Part shown: positions 1-6,326 of the stretch, piece by piece
Layout of the letters: each line of letters starts with the position of its first letter
How positions within the stretch are numbered: the first letter of the stretch is position 1
Source of the DNA: JAPEKQ01 sp964597945
Lineage (GTDB): Bacteria > Joyebacterota > Joyebacteria > Joyebacterales > Joyebacteraceae
NCBI GenBank assembly: GCA_964597945.1
Contig: CAZRAD010000020.1
Coordinates: forward strand, 1 to 25,497
DNA length: 25,497 nucleotides
Direction: 5' to 3'
Position numbers and translations under genes: made by a program
The notes under the pieces: model-generated
The model's database searches: none
What the model was told of the DNA's origin: nothing
Seen by the model: the letters and a program-made list of their open reading frames with translations, nothing else

Positions 1-859
1 GCTTCGGACCCGTCGCATCGGCCGTGATGAACGGCAGGTTGATGTCGGTCTGGAGGGTCGTTGAGAGCTCGCTCTTGGCTTTCTCGGCGGCCTCCTTCAG
101 ACGCTGGAGCGCCATCGGGTCCTGCGTGAGGTCGATACCGTGCTCCTTCTTGAACTCCTCGGCGATCCAGTCGATGACCCGCTGGTCGAGGTTGTCACCA
201 CCGAGGTGTGTATCACCGTTGGTGGCGAGCACCTTGACGAGTCCCTCATCGATCTCGAGGATCGAGATGTCGAACGTGCCGCCGCCGAAGTCGAAGACGG
301 CGATCTTCTCCTGCCCCTTCTTGTCGATGCCGTAGGCGAGCGACGCAGCCGTCGGCTCGTTGATGATACGGAGCACCTCGAGTCCTGCGATCCTGCCGGC
401 GTCCTTCGTGGCCTGCCGCTGCGAGTCGTTGAAATAGGCCGGGACCGTGATGACGGCCTTCTCGACCTTCTCGCCGAGATGCTGCTCGGCCGTGTTCTTC
501 ATCGCCTGGAGGATCATCGCCGAGATCTCGGGCGGTGCATACTGCTTGCCCTGCGCCTCGACCTTCACCGCACCGCCATCATCGATGACCTTGTACGGAA
601 CCAGCCCCATCTCCTCGGAGACCTCTCCGTACCGCCGCCCGACGAACCGCTTGATCGAGAAGATCGTGTTCTCCGGGTTGGTGATGGCCTGCCGCTTCGC
701 GACCTGCCCAACGAGCCGCTCGCCCGTCTTGGTGAACGCCACGACGGACGGCGTCGTGCGACCGCCCTCGGGGTTGGCAATGACGGTAGGCTCCCCGCCT
801 TCCATGACGGCGACGACCGAGTTGGTCGTGCCGAGATCGATTCCGATGACCTTGCTCAT
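1..859 (-). CDS. dnaK: Chaperone protein DnaK (Hsp70), N-terminal part, cut by the window edge
   Basis: This is the ATP-dependent Hsp70 chaperone, which acts with GrpE and DnaJ on unfolded cytoplasmic proteins. The 286 complete codons visible start MSKVIGIDLGTTNSVVAV, the phosphate-1 motif of the actin-like ATPase fold. Further in are AVITVPAYFNDSQRQATKDA, NEPTAASLAYG and the phosphate-2 motif FDFGGGTFDIS. The rest of the nucleotide-binding domain and the whole substrate-binding domain lie beyond base 1. The ATG at 859 follows purine-rich ribosome-binding sequence (GGAGGAAAGGAAG). It is the third gene of hrcA-grpE-dnaK, 91 bp after grpE, and should be under the CIRCE/HrcA control seen upstream of hrcA. 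The frame is intact over the visible part. Identity is secure. Confidence 0.97.
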   Translation of the reverse strand, partial: MSKVIGIDLGTTNSVVAVMEGGEPTVIANPEGGRTTPSVVAFTKTGERLVGQVAKRQAITNPENTIFSIKRFVGRRYGEVSEEMGLVPYKVIDDGGAVKVEAQGKQYAPPEISAMILQAMKNTAEQHLGEKVEKAVITVPAYFNDSQRQATKDAGRIAGLEVLRIINEPTAASLAYGIDKKGQEKIAVFDFGGGTFDISILEIDEGLVKVLATNGDTHLGGDNLDQRVIDWIAEEFKKEHGIDLTQDPMALQRLKEAAEKAKSELSTTLQTDINLPFITADATGPK

Positions 860-889
860 ACTTCCACTTCCTTTCCTCCCCCATCTCTC

Positions 890-904
890 GCGGCGCATCG
901 CCGC
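890..904 (-). other. Small hairpin in the grpE-dnaK intergenic leader
   Basis: The 15 bases can fold as a 6-bp GC-only stem (GCGGCG/CGCCGC) with a 3-base loop. It lies between the grpE stop and the dnaK ribosome-binding site. It could be an mRNA processing or stability element, but there is no U-run, so it is not a classical terminator. The function is a guess, and in GC-rich DNA a stem this short may be chance. Confidence 0.3.
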
Positions 905-950
905 ATCCGGGGGTCCGTTCTGACGGCAAGTCGACCCCGCCTTCGACCGT

Positions 951-1532
951 CTAGCTCGCGACGATGACGCGCGACGGTCTCAGAAGCCGCTCACCCAGTG
1001 TGTATCCCTTCTGCATTACCTGAACTATCTCGTCCGAATCGTGCTCGTCCGACGGCACGCTGCCGACGGCCTCGTGGACGTTGGGGTCGAACCCCACACC
1101 GTCCGTCACGACCGGACGGACGCCGGCCTTCTCCAGCACATCCAGCAGGTGCTTGAAGATCAGCTCGACGCCCTCTCGGAACGGAACGTCCTCGCCGGAC
1201 TCATCCTGAGCCCCCTCCGAGAGCGCCCGTTCGAAATTGTCAACGACCTCGAGCAGCGGCAGGAGAATCCCCTCCCGCGCCTCGACGTCCCACCGTGCCT
1301 TCTCGCGCTCGACACGCTTCCTGTAATTGTCCAGGTCGGCCAGCGCGCGCAGCCACTTCCTGTTGGCCTCGCTGAGCTCCTCCTGGAGCGCTTCGAGATC
1401 CGACAGCTCCTCGGCTTCGGCCCCACCGGCCGCGGCCTCTCCCACCGACGGGTCGTCGAGGGACCCGCTGGTCTCCGGAGCGTCGGCGCCTTCCGGCTGC
1501 GTCTCGTTGTCGTGTCTCTTCCTTGCAGTCAT
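951..1532 (-). CDS. grpE: Nucleotide exchange factor GrpE
   Basis: GrpE releases ADP from DnaK and so resets the Hsp70 cycle in the cytoplasm. The 193-residue protein has the usual layout. There is an acidic, disordered N-terminus of about 50 residues. A long helical segment follows (roughly residues 45-85, including RKWLRALADLDNYRKRVEREK). Then comes the beta-rich head with FREGVELIFKHLLDVLEKAGV, the Asp-Pro-Asn-Val-His-Glu-Ala motif and the closing GYTLGERLLRPSRVIVA. Length is normal for the family. It lies between hrcA (84 bp upstream) and dnaK (91 bp downstream), the common heat-shock operon order. The ATG at 1532 has only a distant AGGAG in front of it (about 13 bases), so ribosome binding looks weak. 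No better in-frame start was found. Confidence 0.96.
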   Translation of the reverse strand: MTARKRHDNETQPEGADAPETSGSLDDPSVGEAAAGGAEAEELSDLEALQEELSEANRKWLRALADLDNYRKRVEREKARWDVEAREGILLPLLEVVDNFERALSEGAQDESGEDVPFREGVELIFKHLLDVLEKAGVRPVVTDGVGFDPNVHEAVGSVPSDEHDSDEIVQVMQKGYTLGERLLRPSRVIVAS

Positions 1533-1616
1533 GTCTGACCGATGACTCCTGTTCCATGTGTCAGTCGATTTCGATGTGCTCTTCCGATGGTGCCGGGCCG
1601 GTCAAGACCGACCGTG

Positions 1617-2666
1617 CTAGCGCCGCACCCCGGTCTCGTCCGACGAGAAGAAATCGTCGAGAAGCCCCGAGAGATGACCCACCAGCCCCACGAGCCGGCG
1701 GTAGCGCATCCGGGTCGGACCGATGACCCCGATGCGTCCAACGGTCGCGCCGACCCGATAGCTTCCAACGATGAGCGACACGCCACTCATCTTCTTTCGT
1801 CTGTTCTCGCCGCCGATGGTGACCGCCACATCCTGCGGGTCGGCCGGACCACGGACGAGATCGGCAAGAGCCTCCTCACTGTCGAGGATCTCGCCGAGAA
1901 TCGATGCGTCATCCGAGAACTCCGGATGCCGCAGCATGTACCTCGCGCCCTCGTAGTGCACGCGCTCTGAATCGTGGAGGTGAAACAGTTCGGGCCAGCG
2001 TTCGACCAGTGGGCAGAGCAGGCTCGCGAACGGGCAGTCCTTCTCCTCGACCTTCGCCGCCAGCAGCCGCTCGGCATCGCCGACAGCGAGCCCGGCGACC
2101 CAGTCGTTGAGCAACGCGGTCGCGGCCTGAGCCGTCCGGCGGTCGGCCGGCGATGCGCACTCGAAGACCGTGCTCCGCGTCTGACCCGACCGCATGCTGA
2201 CGGCGGCCAGACAGCGTGTCGCGTCGAGCGGCACGACCTCCATCCGCTCGATGACGCTGCTCTCGACGGCGGGCTCGAGCCCGACCGCGAGCTGGTGTGC
2301 AACGTCGCTGACCATGCGGGACACTTCGGTGAGGACGGTCGCGAGATCGTGACCCCGGAGGACCGTCAGCTCGGCGGTGAGCCTCGCGCGATCTCTCTCC
2401 GGAAGCAGGACGGGTCCCATGAGCCGATCGACGTAGTACCGGTAGCCCTCGTCGGCCGGAATGCGTCCGGCGGAGGTGTGCGGCTGCCTGATGAGACCTC
2501 GCTCTTCGAGCGCGCGCAGTACGTTGCGCACGGTCGCGGAGGACACGTCGAGCCCCGAACGCTTCACAACAGCGCTCGAACTCACCGGTCTCGCCGTCTT
2601 CACGTAGTCCCGGATGACCGCGGTGAGGATCCTCTCCTCCCGCTCTGTCAGGCTTGCTCGCGTCAC
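1617..2666 (-). CDS. hrcA: Heat-inducible transcription repressor HrcA
   Basis: HrcA represses class I heat-shock operons by binding the CIRCE inverted repeat, and in the known systems its folding depends on GroEL. The 349-residue protein has an N-terminal winged-helix segment (about residues 1-75). This includes LTEREERILTAVIRDYVKTARPVSS, SSATVRNVLRALEERGLI and the HrcA signature HTSAGRIPADEGYRYYVD. The larger GAF-like C-terminal domain ends in VGVIGPTRMRYRRLVGLV-type sequence. The start is a GTG at 2666 preceded by AGGAGGGG at good spacing. It is the first gene of hrcA-grpE-dnaK, with a perfect CIRCE just upstream, so it should autoregulate. Length is typical. Confidence 0.96.
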   Translation of the reverse strand: MTRASLTEREERILTAVIRDYVKTARPVSSSAVVKRSGLDVSSATVRNVLRALEERGLIRQPHTSAGRIPADEGYRYYVDRLMGPVLLPERDRARLTAELTVLRGHDLATVLTEVSRMVSDVAHQLAVGLEPAVESSVIERMEVVPLDATRCLAAVSMRSGQTRSTVFECASPADRRTAQAATALLNDWVAGLAVGDAERLLAAKVEEKDCPFASLLCPLVERWPELFHLHDSERVHYEGARYMLRHPEFSDDASILGEILDSEEALADLVRGPADPQDVAVTIGGENRRKKMSGVSLIVGSYRVGATVGRIGVIGPTRMRYRRLVGLVGHLSGLLDDFFSSDETGVRR

Positions 2667-2684
2667 GATCCCCTCCTGGAGACG

Positions 2685-2711
2685 TTAGCACTCGTATATA
2701 GAGAGTGCTAA
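2685..2711 (-). promoter_or_regulatory. CIRCE operator (HrcA binding site)
   Basis: The arms TTAGCACTC and GAGTGCTAA are perfect inverted copies separated by exactly 9 bases, which matches the CIRCE consensus at every arm position. It lies 18 bp upstream of the hrcA GTG and just downstream of the predicted -10 box, so bound HrcA would block initiation. This is the only CIRCE seen in the window. Confidence 0.96.
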
Positions 2712-2721
2712 TCTACGAGTC

Positions 2722-2750
2722 AACATAGACCCGCACGGAGGGGGTGTCAA
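2722..2750 (-). promoter_or_regulatory. Housekeeping-type promoter of hrcA-grpE-dnaK
   Basis: On the minus strand there is a perfect -35 box TTGACA (2745-2750). A 17-base spacer follows, then a -10 box TATGTT (2722-2727). Transcription would begin near 2715, right at the edge of the CIRCE repeat. Box identity, spacing and position relative to the operator all agree. No sigma-32-type sequence was seen, so control looks to be by repression rather than by an alternative sigma factor. Confidence 0.8.
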
Positions 2751-2780
2751 GCGGAAAGGGGTGCTAGGAACGGCCCTTTG

Positions 2781-3410
2781 TCAGCGGATAAGGCTGAAGA
2801 GACGGTCAAACCGAGGCCTGCTCAGCGTTCCGTCCCAGGACCAGTAGATGACGATCGCCTTGCCCTGCATCAGGCTCTTGTCGAGGAACCCCCACTCCCT
2901 GCTGTCGGCGCTCCAGTTGCGGTTGTCACCGAGCATCAGGAGCTGACCCTCGGGGACCTTGACCGGACCGAAGCTCGACCAGCGCGGGGTCGGCGGCTTG
3001 AGCTTGATGTACTCCTCGACGACGCGCTCGCCGTTGACATAGAGCGCGTTGTTCTTGAGTTCGACGATGTCGCCAGGCGTGCCGATGCAGCGTTTGACGT
3101 AGTTCTCCTTCGGCGCGCGCGGGTCGGGGTTGGGATACTCGAAGACGATGATGTCACCGCGCTTCGGCTCACGGATACCGCGAAGCCTCGTCTCGGTGAA
3201 CGGCACCTTGATGCCGTAGATGAACTTGTTGACGACGAGGAAGTCTCCGATCAGGAGTGTGTCTTCCATCGAACCGGAGGGAATGCGGAAGGTCTGGACG
3301 ACGAACGCGCGCAGAATGAGCGCGAGCAGGACGGCCGTGACGACCGTCTCCACGAAGTCCCTGTAGTAGCCCTTGCGGGAGGCTGGCTTCCTGCCGCTTG
3401 TCGCCATCAC
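2781..3410 (-). CDS. lepB: Signal peptidase I
   Basis: This membrane-bound serine protease (S26) removes signal peptides from exported proteins on the outer face of the cytoplasmic membrane. One N-terminal membrane segment (about residues 20-38, TVVTAVLLALILRAFVV) is followed by FRIPSGSM, whose last Ser (about 47) is the nucleophile. The general-base Lys is in NYVKRCIG (about 106). The later box GDNRNWSADSREWGF is the usual S26 domain with N and S/R residues conserved. With 209 residues it is a short, single-anchor type. The frame opens GTG-ATG; GTG at 3410 and ATG at 3407 both suit the AGGAAGGA upstream. It follows the DUF5683-like gene by 45 bp and ends 30 bp before the hrcA promoter. Confidence 0.95.
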   Translation of the reverse strand: MMATSGRKPASRKGYYRDFVETVVTAVLLALILRAFVVQTFRIPSGSMEDTLLIGDFLVVNKFIYGIKVPFTETRLRGIREPKRGDIIVFEYPNPDPRAPKENYVKRCIGTPGDIVELKNNALYVNGERVVEEYIKLKPPTPRWSSFGPVKVPEGQLLMLGDNRNWSADSREWGFLDKSLMQGKAIVIYWSWDGTLSRPRFDRLFSLIR

Positions 3411-3455
3411 ATGCTTCCTTCCTGTCGACCTGGTCGGTCGTGTCTCGCTCTTTCG

Positions 3456-4016
3456 CTAGAACCGGACCTCGAACCCGACGCGGAAGCCGTCTCCGCCGAA
3501 CGCGGGTGCCGCGGCCACCGCCGCGTCCAGCCCGCCCGGGGTGTTGTCATCGAAGCCCGAGAGATGTGCGTCGACGTACGCATCCGTGATACTGTAGAGC
3601 GCGAGGATGGCCGTCCACCAGATCAGCGTCTGTCTCCTGTCGAAGTGCTCCGAGTACTCCTCGAAGTAGTCGTTGTCGCCGGTCTCGCGGTAGTTCTTGA
3701 GCGCATATCGGGTCCAGCGGTCCTCCAGCAACAGCTGGGCGATCAGGAGGGCCTCGGCGCCGCCGATGATGGCGGCCTTGCGCTCGGTCCCGTTGAGAAA
3801 CTGCCCGAGCCCCGGATAGGCGGCCGACGCGATGAGGACTCTGCTCCCGTTCGGCTTCGTCGATGTCGCCTCCGGTGAGGGCTCCGTCGTTCCGGCCTCC
3901 GCGGCCCTCGCGGGCGACGTGGTCGCACGGGGTGGTACCTCCTGCCCCATCGCGACCGTCGGAGCCAGCATCGCGGCTGCGAGTACGAACGCGAGTGCGA
4001 CGGGCATACGTCTCAT
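3456..4016 (-). CDS. Exported DUF5683-like protein
   Basis: This 186-residue protein starts with a signal peptide (MRRMPVALAFVLAAAMLAPTVAMGQ; a cut after AMG or nearby is plausible). A Pro/Ala/Thr/Ser-rich linker runs to about residue 57. The core segment SAAYPGLGQFLNGTERKAAI resembles the PGLGQ-F-NG motif of DUF5683 proteins. A hydrophobic stretch around AEALLIAQLLL follows, then Tyr/Asp-rich sequence with NYRETGDNDYFEEYSE, and a second hydrophobic stretch (LIWWTAILALYSITDAYVDAHL). The end GFRVGFEVRF looks like a terminal beta-strand. The function is unknown, and an envelope location is inferred. The ATG at 4016 shares one base with the TGA of the upstream PP-loop gene (TGATG), suggesting coupled translation. 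The family assignment is from motif memory and is moderately sure. Confidence 0.75.
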   Translation of the reverse strand: MRRMPVALAFVLAAAMLAPTVAMGQEVPPRATTSPARAAEAGTTEPSPEATSTKPNGSRVLIASAAYPGLGQFLNGTERKAAIIGGAEALLIAQLLLEDRWTRYALKNYRETGDNDYFEEYSEHFDRRQTLIWWTAILALYSITDAYVDAHLSGFDDNTPGGLDAAVAAAPAFGGDGFRVGFEVRF

Positions 4017-4987
4017 CAGATCGCGAACTCCTTGACGCGTCTGGAGGCGAACGGCTCGACGACGAACTCGACCGGCTCGGTGTCATCTCCCCAGCAGCGC
4101 ACCCGGATGCTCTCGCCCTCGTCGGTGTCCGCATAGCGAGCGACCACTCTCGTGGCCGTCTCGAGGTTCGCCTCGGTCGGCTCGCCCCGGAAGACGCCGA
4201 CCGGACCCTTGTGCTCGACGGCCTTGACGAACATCACGCCCTCGGGCTCGAGCTCAAAGAGCCGTTCGTTCTCGGCATGATTGCGCCCCACGATGAGCTT
4301 GCCGGTCTCCGAGAGTCGGAACTGCCTCCCCATCGAGATGAGCCTGACGTCGACGGAAGCGAGAGCACCGTGTTGTTTCACATCCTTGAGCGCCCTCGCG
4401 AAATTCTCGTCGGTGAGCAGGCATCCGCCGGCCGGTGATGCGTATCGCTCGATCCCGAACTGCTCGGCCAGCTCGATCTGCGGCTTGCGGGTGCGTCCGT
4501 GCAGACCGAGAAGCTCCTCCCGGTCGACCCATCCCTCGAGCTCCGGCACCGTCGGTGACAGGAGCTTCGCGGAGAGTGGTCGGATCAGGAGTCCCTCGAC
4601 CCCAGACTCACGCTCGACGGCGCCGAGACCGAACCGCATCTGCGACTTCGGACGCTGGCCGACGACCTCTCCGGTGACGATGAACGAGGCCCCGAGCTCC
4701 TCGAGCTTCCCGGCAGCCGTCCTGACCATCATCGCGTGGCAGTCGATGCACGGGTTCATGTGCTTGCCGTATCCGTGCTTCGGTTTCTCGATCGTTTGGA
4801 AGATCTCCTCGGTGATGTCGATGATGACGAGCTCGATGCCGAGCTCCTCCGCTCCGATCTTCGCTCCCCCCGCGCCGAAGAACGGCGACGTGAAACTCAC
4901 GCCCAGCACCTCGACACCCTGTTCCATGATCAGGCGGGCGGCGAGGATGCTGTCGAGTCCTCCAGAGAGAAGCGCAAGAGCCTTCAC
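4016..4987 (-). CDS. PP-loop tRNA-thiolation-like protein with NFACT-R-like (DUF814) C-terminus
   Basis: The 323-residue product begins VKALALLSGGLDS, the PP-loop that binds ATP in MnmA, ThiI and related tRNA sulfur-transfer enzymes. A CxxC pair follows (NPCIDC, Cys80 and Cys83), then TGEVVGQRPKSQ and another Cys in SPAGGCLLTDENF (Cys189). These are residues such enzymes could use for sulfur transfer or metal binding. The last third (from about 215, with LSETGKLIVGRNHAENERL) resembles the NFACT-R/DUF814 RNA-binding domain. The role is likely tRNA modification; the exact base and sulfur donor are not shown. An upstream extension of the frame runs through the tRNA and is not credible; GTG at 4987 has GGAGG nine bases ahead. 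The start lies 31 bp after the selenocysteine tRNA, so the two are probably cotranscribed. Confidence 0.85.
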   Translation of the reverse strand: MKALALLSGGLDSILAARLIMEQGVEVLGVSFTSPFFGAGGAKIGAEELGIELVIIDITEEIFQTIEKPKHGYGKHMNPCIDCHAMMVRTAAGKLEELGASFIVTGEVVGQRPKSQMRFGLGAVERESGVEGLLIRPLSAKLLSPTVPELEGWVDREELLGLHGRTRKPQIELAEQFGIERYASPAGGCLLTDENFARALKDVKQHGALASVDVRLISMGRQFRLSETGKLIVGRNHAENERLFELEPEGVMFVKAVEHKGPVGVFRGEPTEANLETATRVVARYADTDEGESIRVRCWGDDTEPVEFVVEPFASRRVKEFAI

Positions 4988-5018
4988 CGGTTGGAGCCTC
5001 CGAAACGTGAAAAGGTTG

Positions 5019-5117
5019 TGGCGGGAATGTGTGGGAATCGAACCCACCCCGGACGGGATCAACCGCCCAGCATAAGGGTTTGAAGCCCTCGGGGCCCACC
5101 AGGACCCATCCATCCCC
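5019..5117 (-). tRNA. selC: Selenocysteine tRNA, anticodon TCA
   Basis: The 99-base gene has all the special features of bacterial tRNA-Sec. The acceptor is of the 8-bp type (GGGGATGG against ACATTCCC, with one G-U pair and a closing G·A mismatch). The D stem is 6 bp (GGGTCC/GGGCCC) with a 4-base loop. The anticodon loop is CTTCAAA with TCA at 5081-5083. The long variable arm has a 6-bp stem (GGGCGG/CCGTCC). The T arm is GTGGG-TTCGATT-CCCAC. The discriminator is G and the CCA end is encoded. Acceptor plus T stem gives the 13-bp stack that SelB recognises in known systems. It lies between selD and a PP-loop gene, and the UGA inside selD provides an obvious user. Confidence 0.95.
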
Positions 5118-5142
5118 GCATGACGGCTGCGCCCGGCTGAGC

Positions 5143-5170
5143 ACCGGACATGTCCGGTCCGCGACCGGAC
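5143..5170 (-). repeat. Three alternating inverted copies of GTCCGGT in the selC leader
   Basis: Two overlapping perfect inverted repeats share one arm. The first is GTCCGGTC (5152-5159) and GACCGGAC (5163-5170) around three bases. The second is the 16-base palindrome ACCGGACATGTCCGGT (5143-5158). The middle copy can pair with either neighbour but not both. The block lies 26 bases ahead of the mature tRNA-Sec 5' end, inside the predicted precursor leader. It could be an operator, an RNA switch or an RNase P context element. None of these roles is shown by the sequence alone. Confidence 0.6.
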
Positions 5171-5181
5171 GTACCGGAAGC

Positions 5182-5187
5182 AGTATA
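5182..5187 (-). promoter_or_regulatory. Possible -10 box of selC
   Basis: On the minus strand TATACT matches five of six bases of a sigma-70 -10 box. It lies 64 bases ahead of the tRNA 5' end, in the only AT-richer patch of the selD-selC gap. The -35 position (TGGCCC at 17-base spacing) is poor, so an activator, another sigma factor, or readthrough from selD are alternatives. Confidence 0.35.
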
Positions 5188-5196
5188 ACCGAGATT

Positions 5197-5247
5197 CGCT
5201 CCGCGGGCCAGCACGGGCCTCAGGGCCCCGCAGGTCCACGCGGAGCG
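5197..5247 (-). terminator. Branched hairpin just after selD
   Basis: A perfect 9-bp outer stem (CGCTCCGCG/CGCGGAGCG) encloses a 5-bp inner hairpin with a 4-base loop. It begins 7 bases after the selD stop. It could end or stabilise the glmS-selD message before the selC promoter. There is no U-run after it, so it is not a standard intrinsic terminator. Confidence 0.4.
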
Positions 5248-5254
5248 CGCGGAG

Positions 5255-6298
5255 CTAGCGCAGGATGAGCGGATGTGATCCCGCGGATCGGACGCGGCCG
5301 ATGCGCCACCAGCGGGCGCTGTTCCCGGCCATCTCCCGCTCGAAGACCGGAAGTGCGTCCTCCGGGAGCGCGGCGAGGAGTCCGCCCGACGTCTGAGGAT
5401 CGAACGCGAGCTCGGAAGCGGTCCGATCGTCCGTTTCGACCTCGACGCGCGGAGCGTAGAAGTGTCGGTTCGTTCCAAGACCACCGGGCGCGATTCCCTC
5501 GGCGCACAGCTCGCGGGCGCCGTCGATGAACGGCAGCTCCGCCACGTCGTACTCGATGGTCACGCCGCTCGCTTCGGCCATCTCGATCGAATGCCCGACC
5601 AGACCGAATCCAGTCACGTCGGTCGCGGCATCCGCTCCGGCCGCGACCATCGCCCTCGAAGCAACGCCGTTGAGCGCCGCCATCGTCTCCGTGAGCGCAC
5701 TCACCGCCTCCGCGGTCACACGCTCGTACTTGATGCCCGTCGCCATCACGCCGGTTCCGAGCGGCTTGGTGAGAACCATGACGTCGCCGGGAACAGCCCC
5801 CGCGTTCGCGACGATCCGTTCCGGATGGACGGTACCGACGACGGCCATCCCGAACTTGAGCTCCTGGTCGCTCACCGAGTGTCCACCGATGGTCACGACA
5901 CCGGCCTCGAGCGCCTTCTTCTGCGCACCCGCAAGGATGTCACCCAGCACGGCGTTCGGAAGCTCCCCGTCCGGGAAGCAGACGATATTGAGACCGATCA
6001 GCGGCACGGCGCCCATCGCATAGACGTCGGAGATAGAGTTGGCGGCGGCCACACGGCCGAAGTCAAACGGATCATCGACCACGGGCGTGAAGAAGTCGAG
6101 CGTGAACACGAGCGCGGTCTCGTCGTTGAGACGATACACGCCCGCGTCGTCCACGGTGTTCGTAGAGACGAGCACGCGTGGGTCCACGATCGGCTCCAGG
6201 TTCTTGAGCGCTTCGGCGAGGTCCTCCGGACCCAGCTTGGACGCTCAACCGGAGCAGCGGACCTTCTGGGTCAGCTTGTAGATCTCCTCACGAGACAC
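5255..6298 (-). CDS. selD: Selenide, water dikinase SelD, selenocysteine-containing (in-frame TGA)
   Basis: SelD makes selenophosphate from selenide and ATP, the selenium donor for Sec-tRNA and for selenouridine in tRNA. A start at GTG 6298 (GGAGG six bases ahead) gives VSREEIYKLTQKVRCSG, then TGA (6245-6247) as residue 18, then ASKLGPEDL. SelD families have Cys or Sec at exactly this place (SG-C/U-A-K-LGP). The AIR-synthase-like body then follows without a stop: ALVFTLDFFTPVVDDPFDFGRVAAANSISDVYAMG, GGHSVSDQELKFGMAVVG, LTKPLGTG, DVTGFGLVGHS and DPQTSGGLL. The total of 347 residues is the usual length. A call starting at the GTG at 6187 would miss the first 37 residues, including the catalytic one. 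It starts 28 bp after glmS, so it is probably cotranscribed. Sec decoding is inferred from frame continuity, the family position, the hairpin after TGA and the adjacent tRNA-Sec. Confidence 0.95.
6220..6232 (-). promoter_or_regulatory. Candidate bacterial SECIS hairpin in selD
   Basis: Starting 13 bases after the TGA codon, GGTCC and GGACC form a perfect 5-bp stem around a GGA loop, within coding sequence. Bacterial SECIS elements are short stem-loops just 3' of the UGA that bind SelB. Position and size fit, but the loop cannot be checked against a consensus because SECIS sequences differ widely between bacteria. Confidence 0.5.
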
Positions 6299-6326
6299 GG
6301 ACGTCCTCCACTTGGAACTGATGACG

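Noticed and set aside
1575..1617. A palindromic CGGTCAAGACCG stretch between hrcA and grpE
   Set aside because: The loop would be only two bases and no promoter spacing fits the TTGACC inside it; no function is supported.
2755..2779. A hairpin after lepB (AAAGGG/CCCTTT, 13-base loop)
   Set aside because: The stem is short, the loop is long and no U-run follows; it may be chance.
4988..5239. N-terminal extension of the PP-loop protein upstream of 4987
   Set aside because: It would translate through the selenocysteine tRNA; the GTG at 4987 has a ribosome-binding site and starts right at the PP-loop strand.
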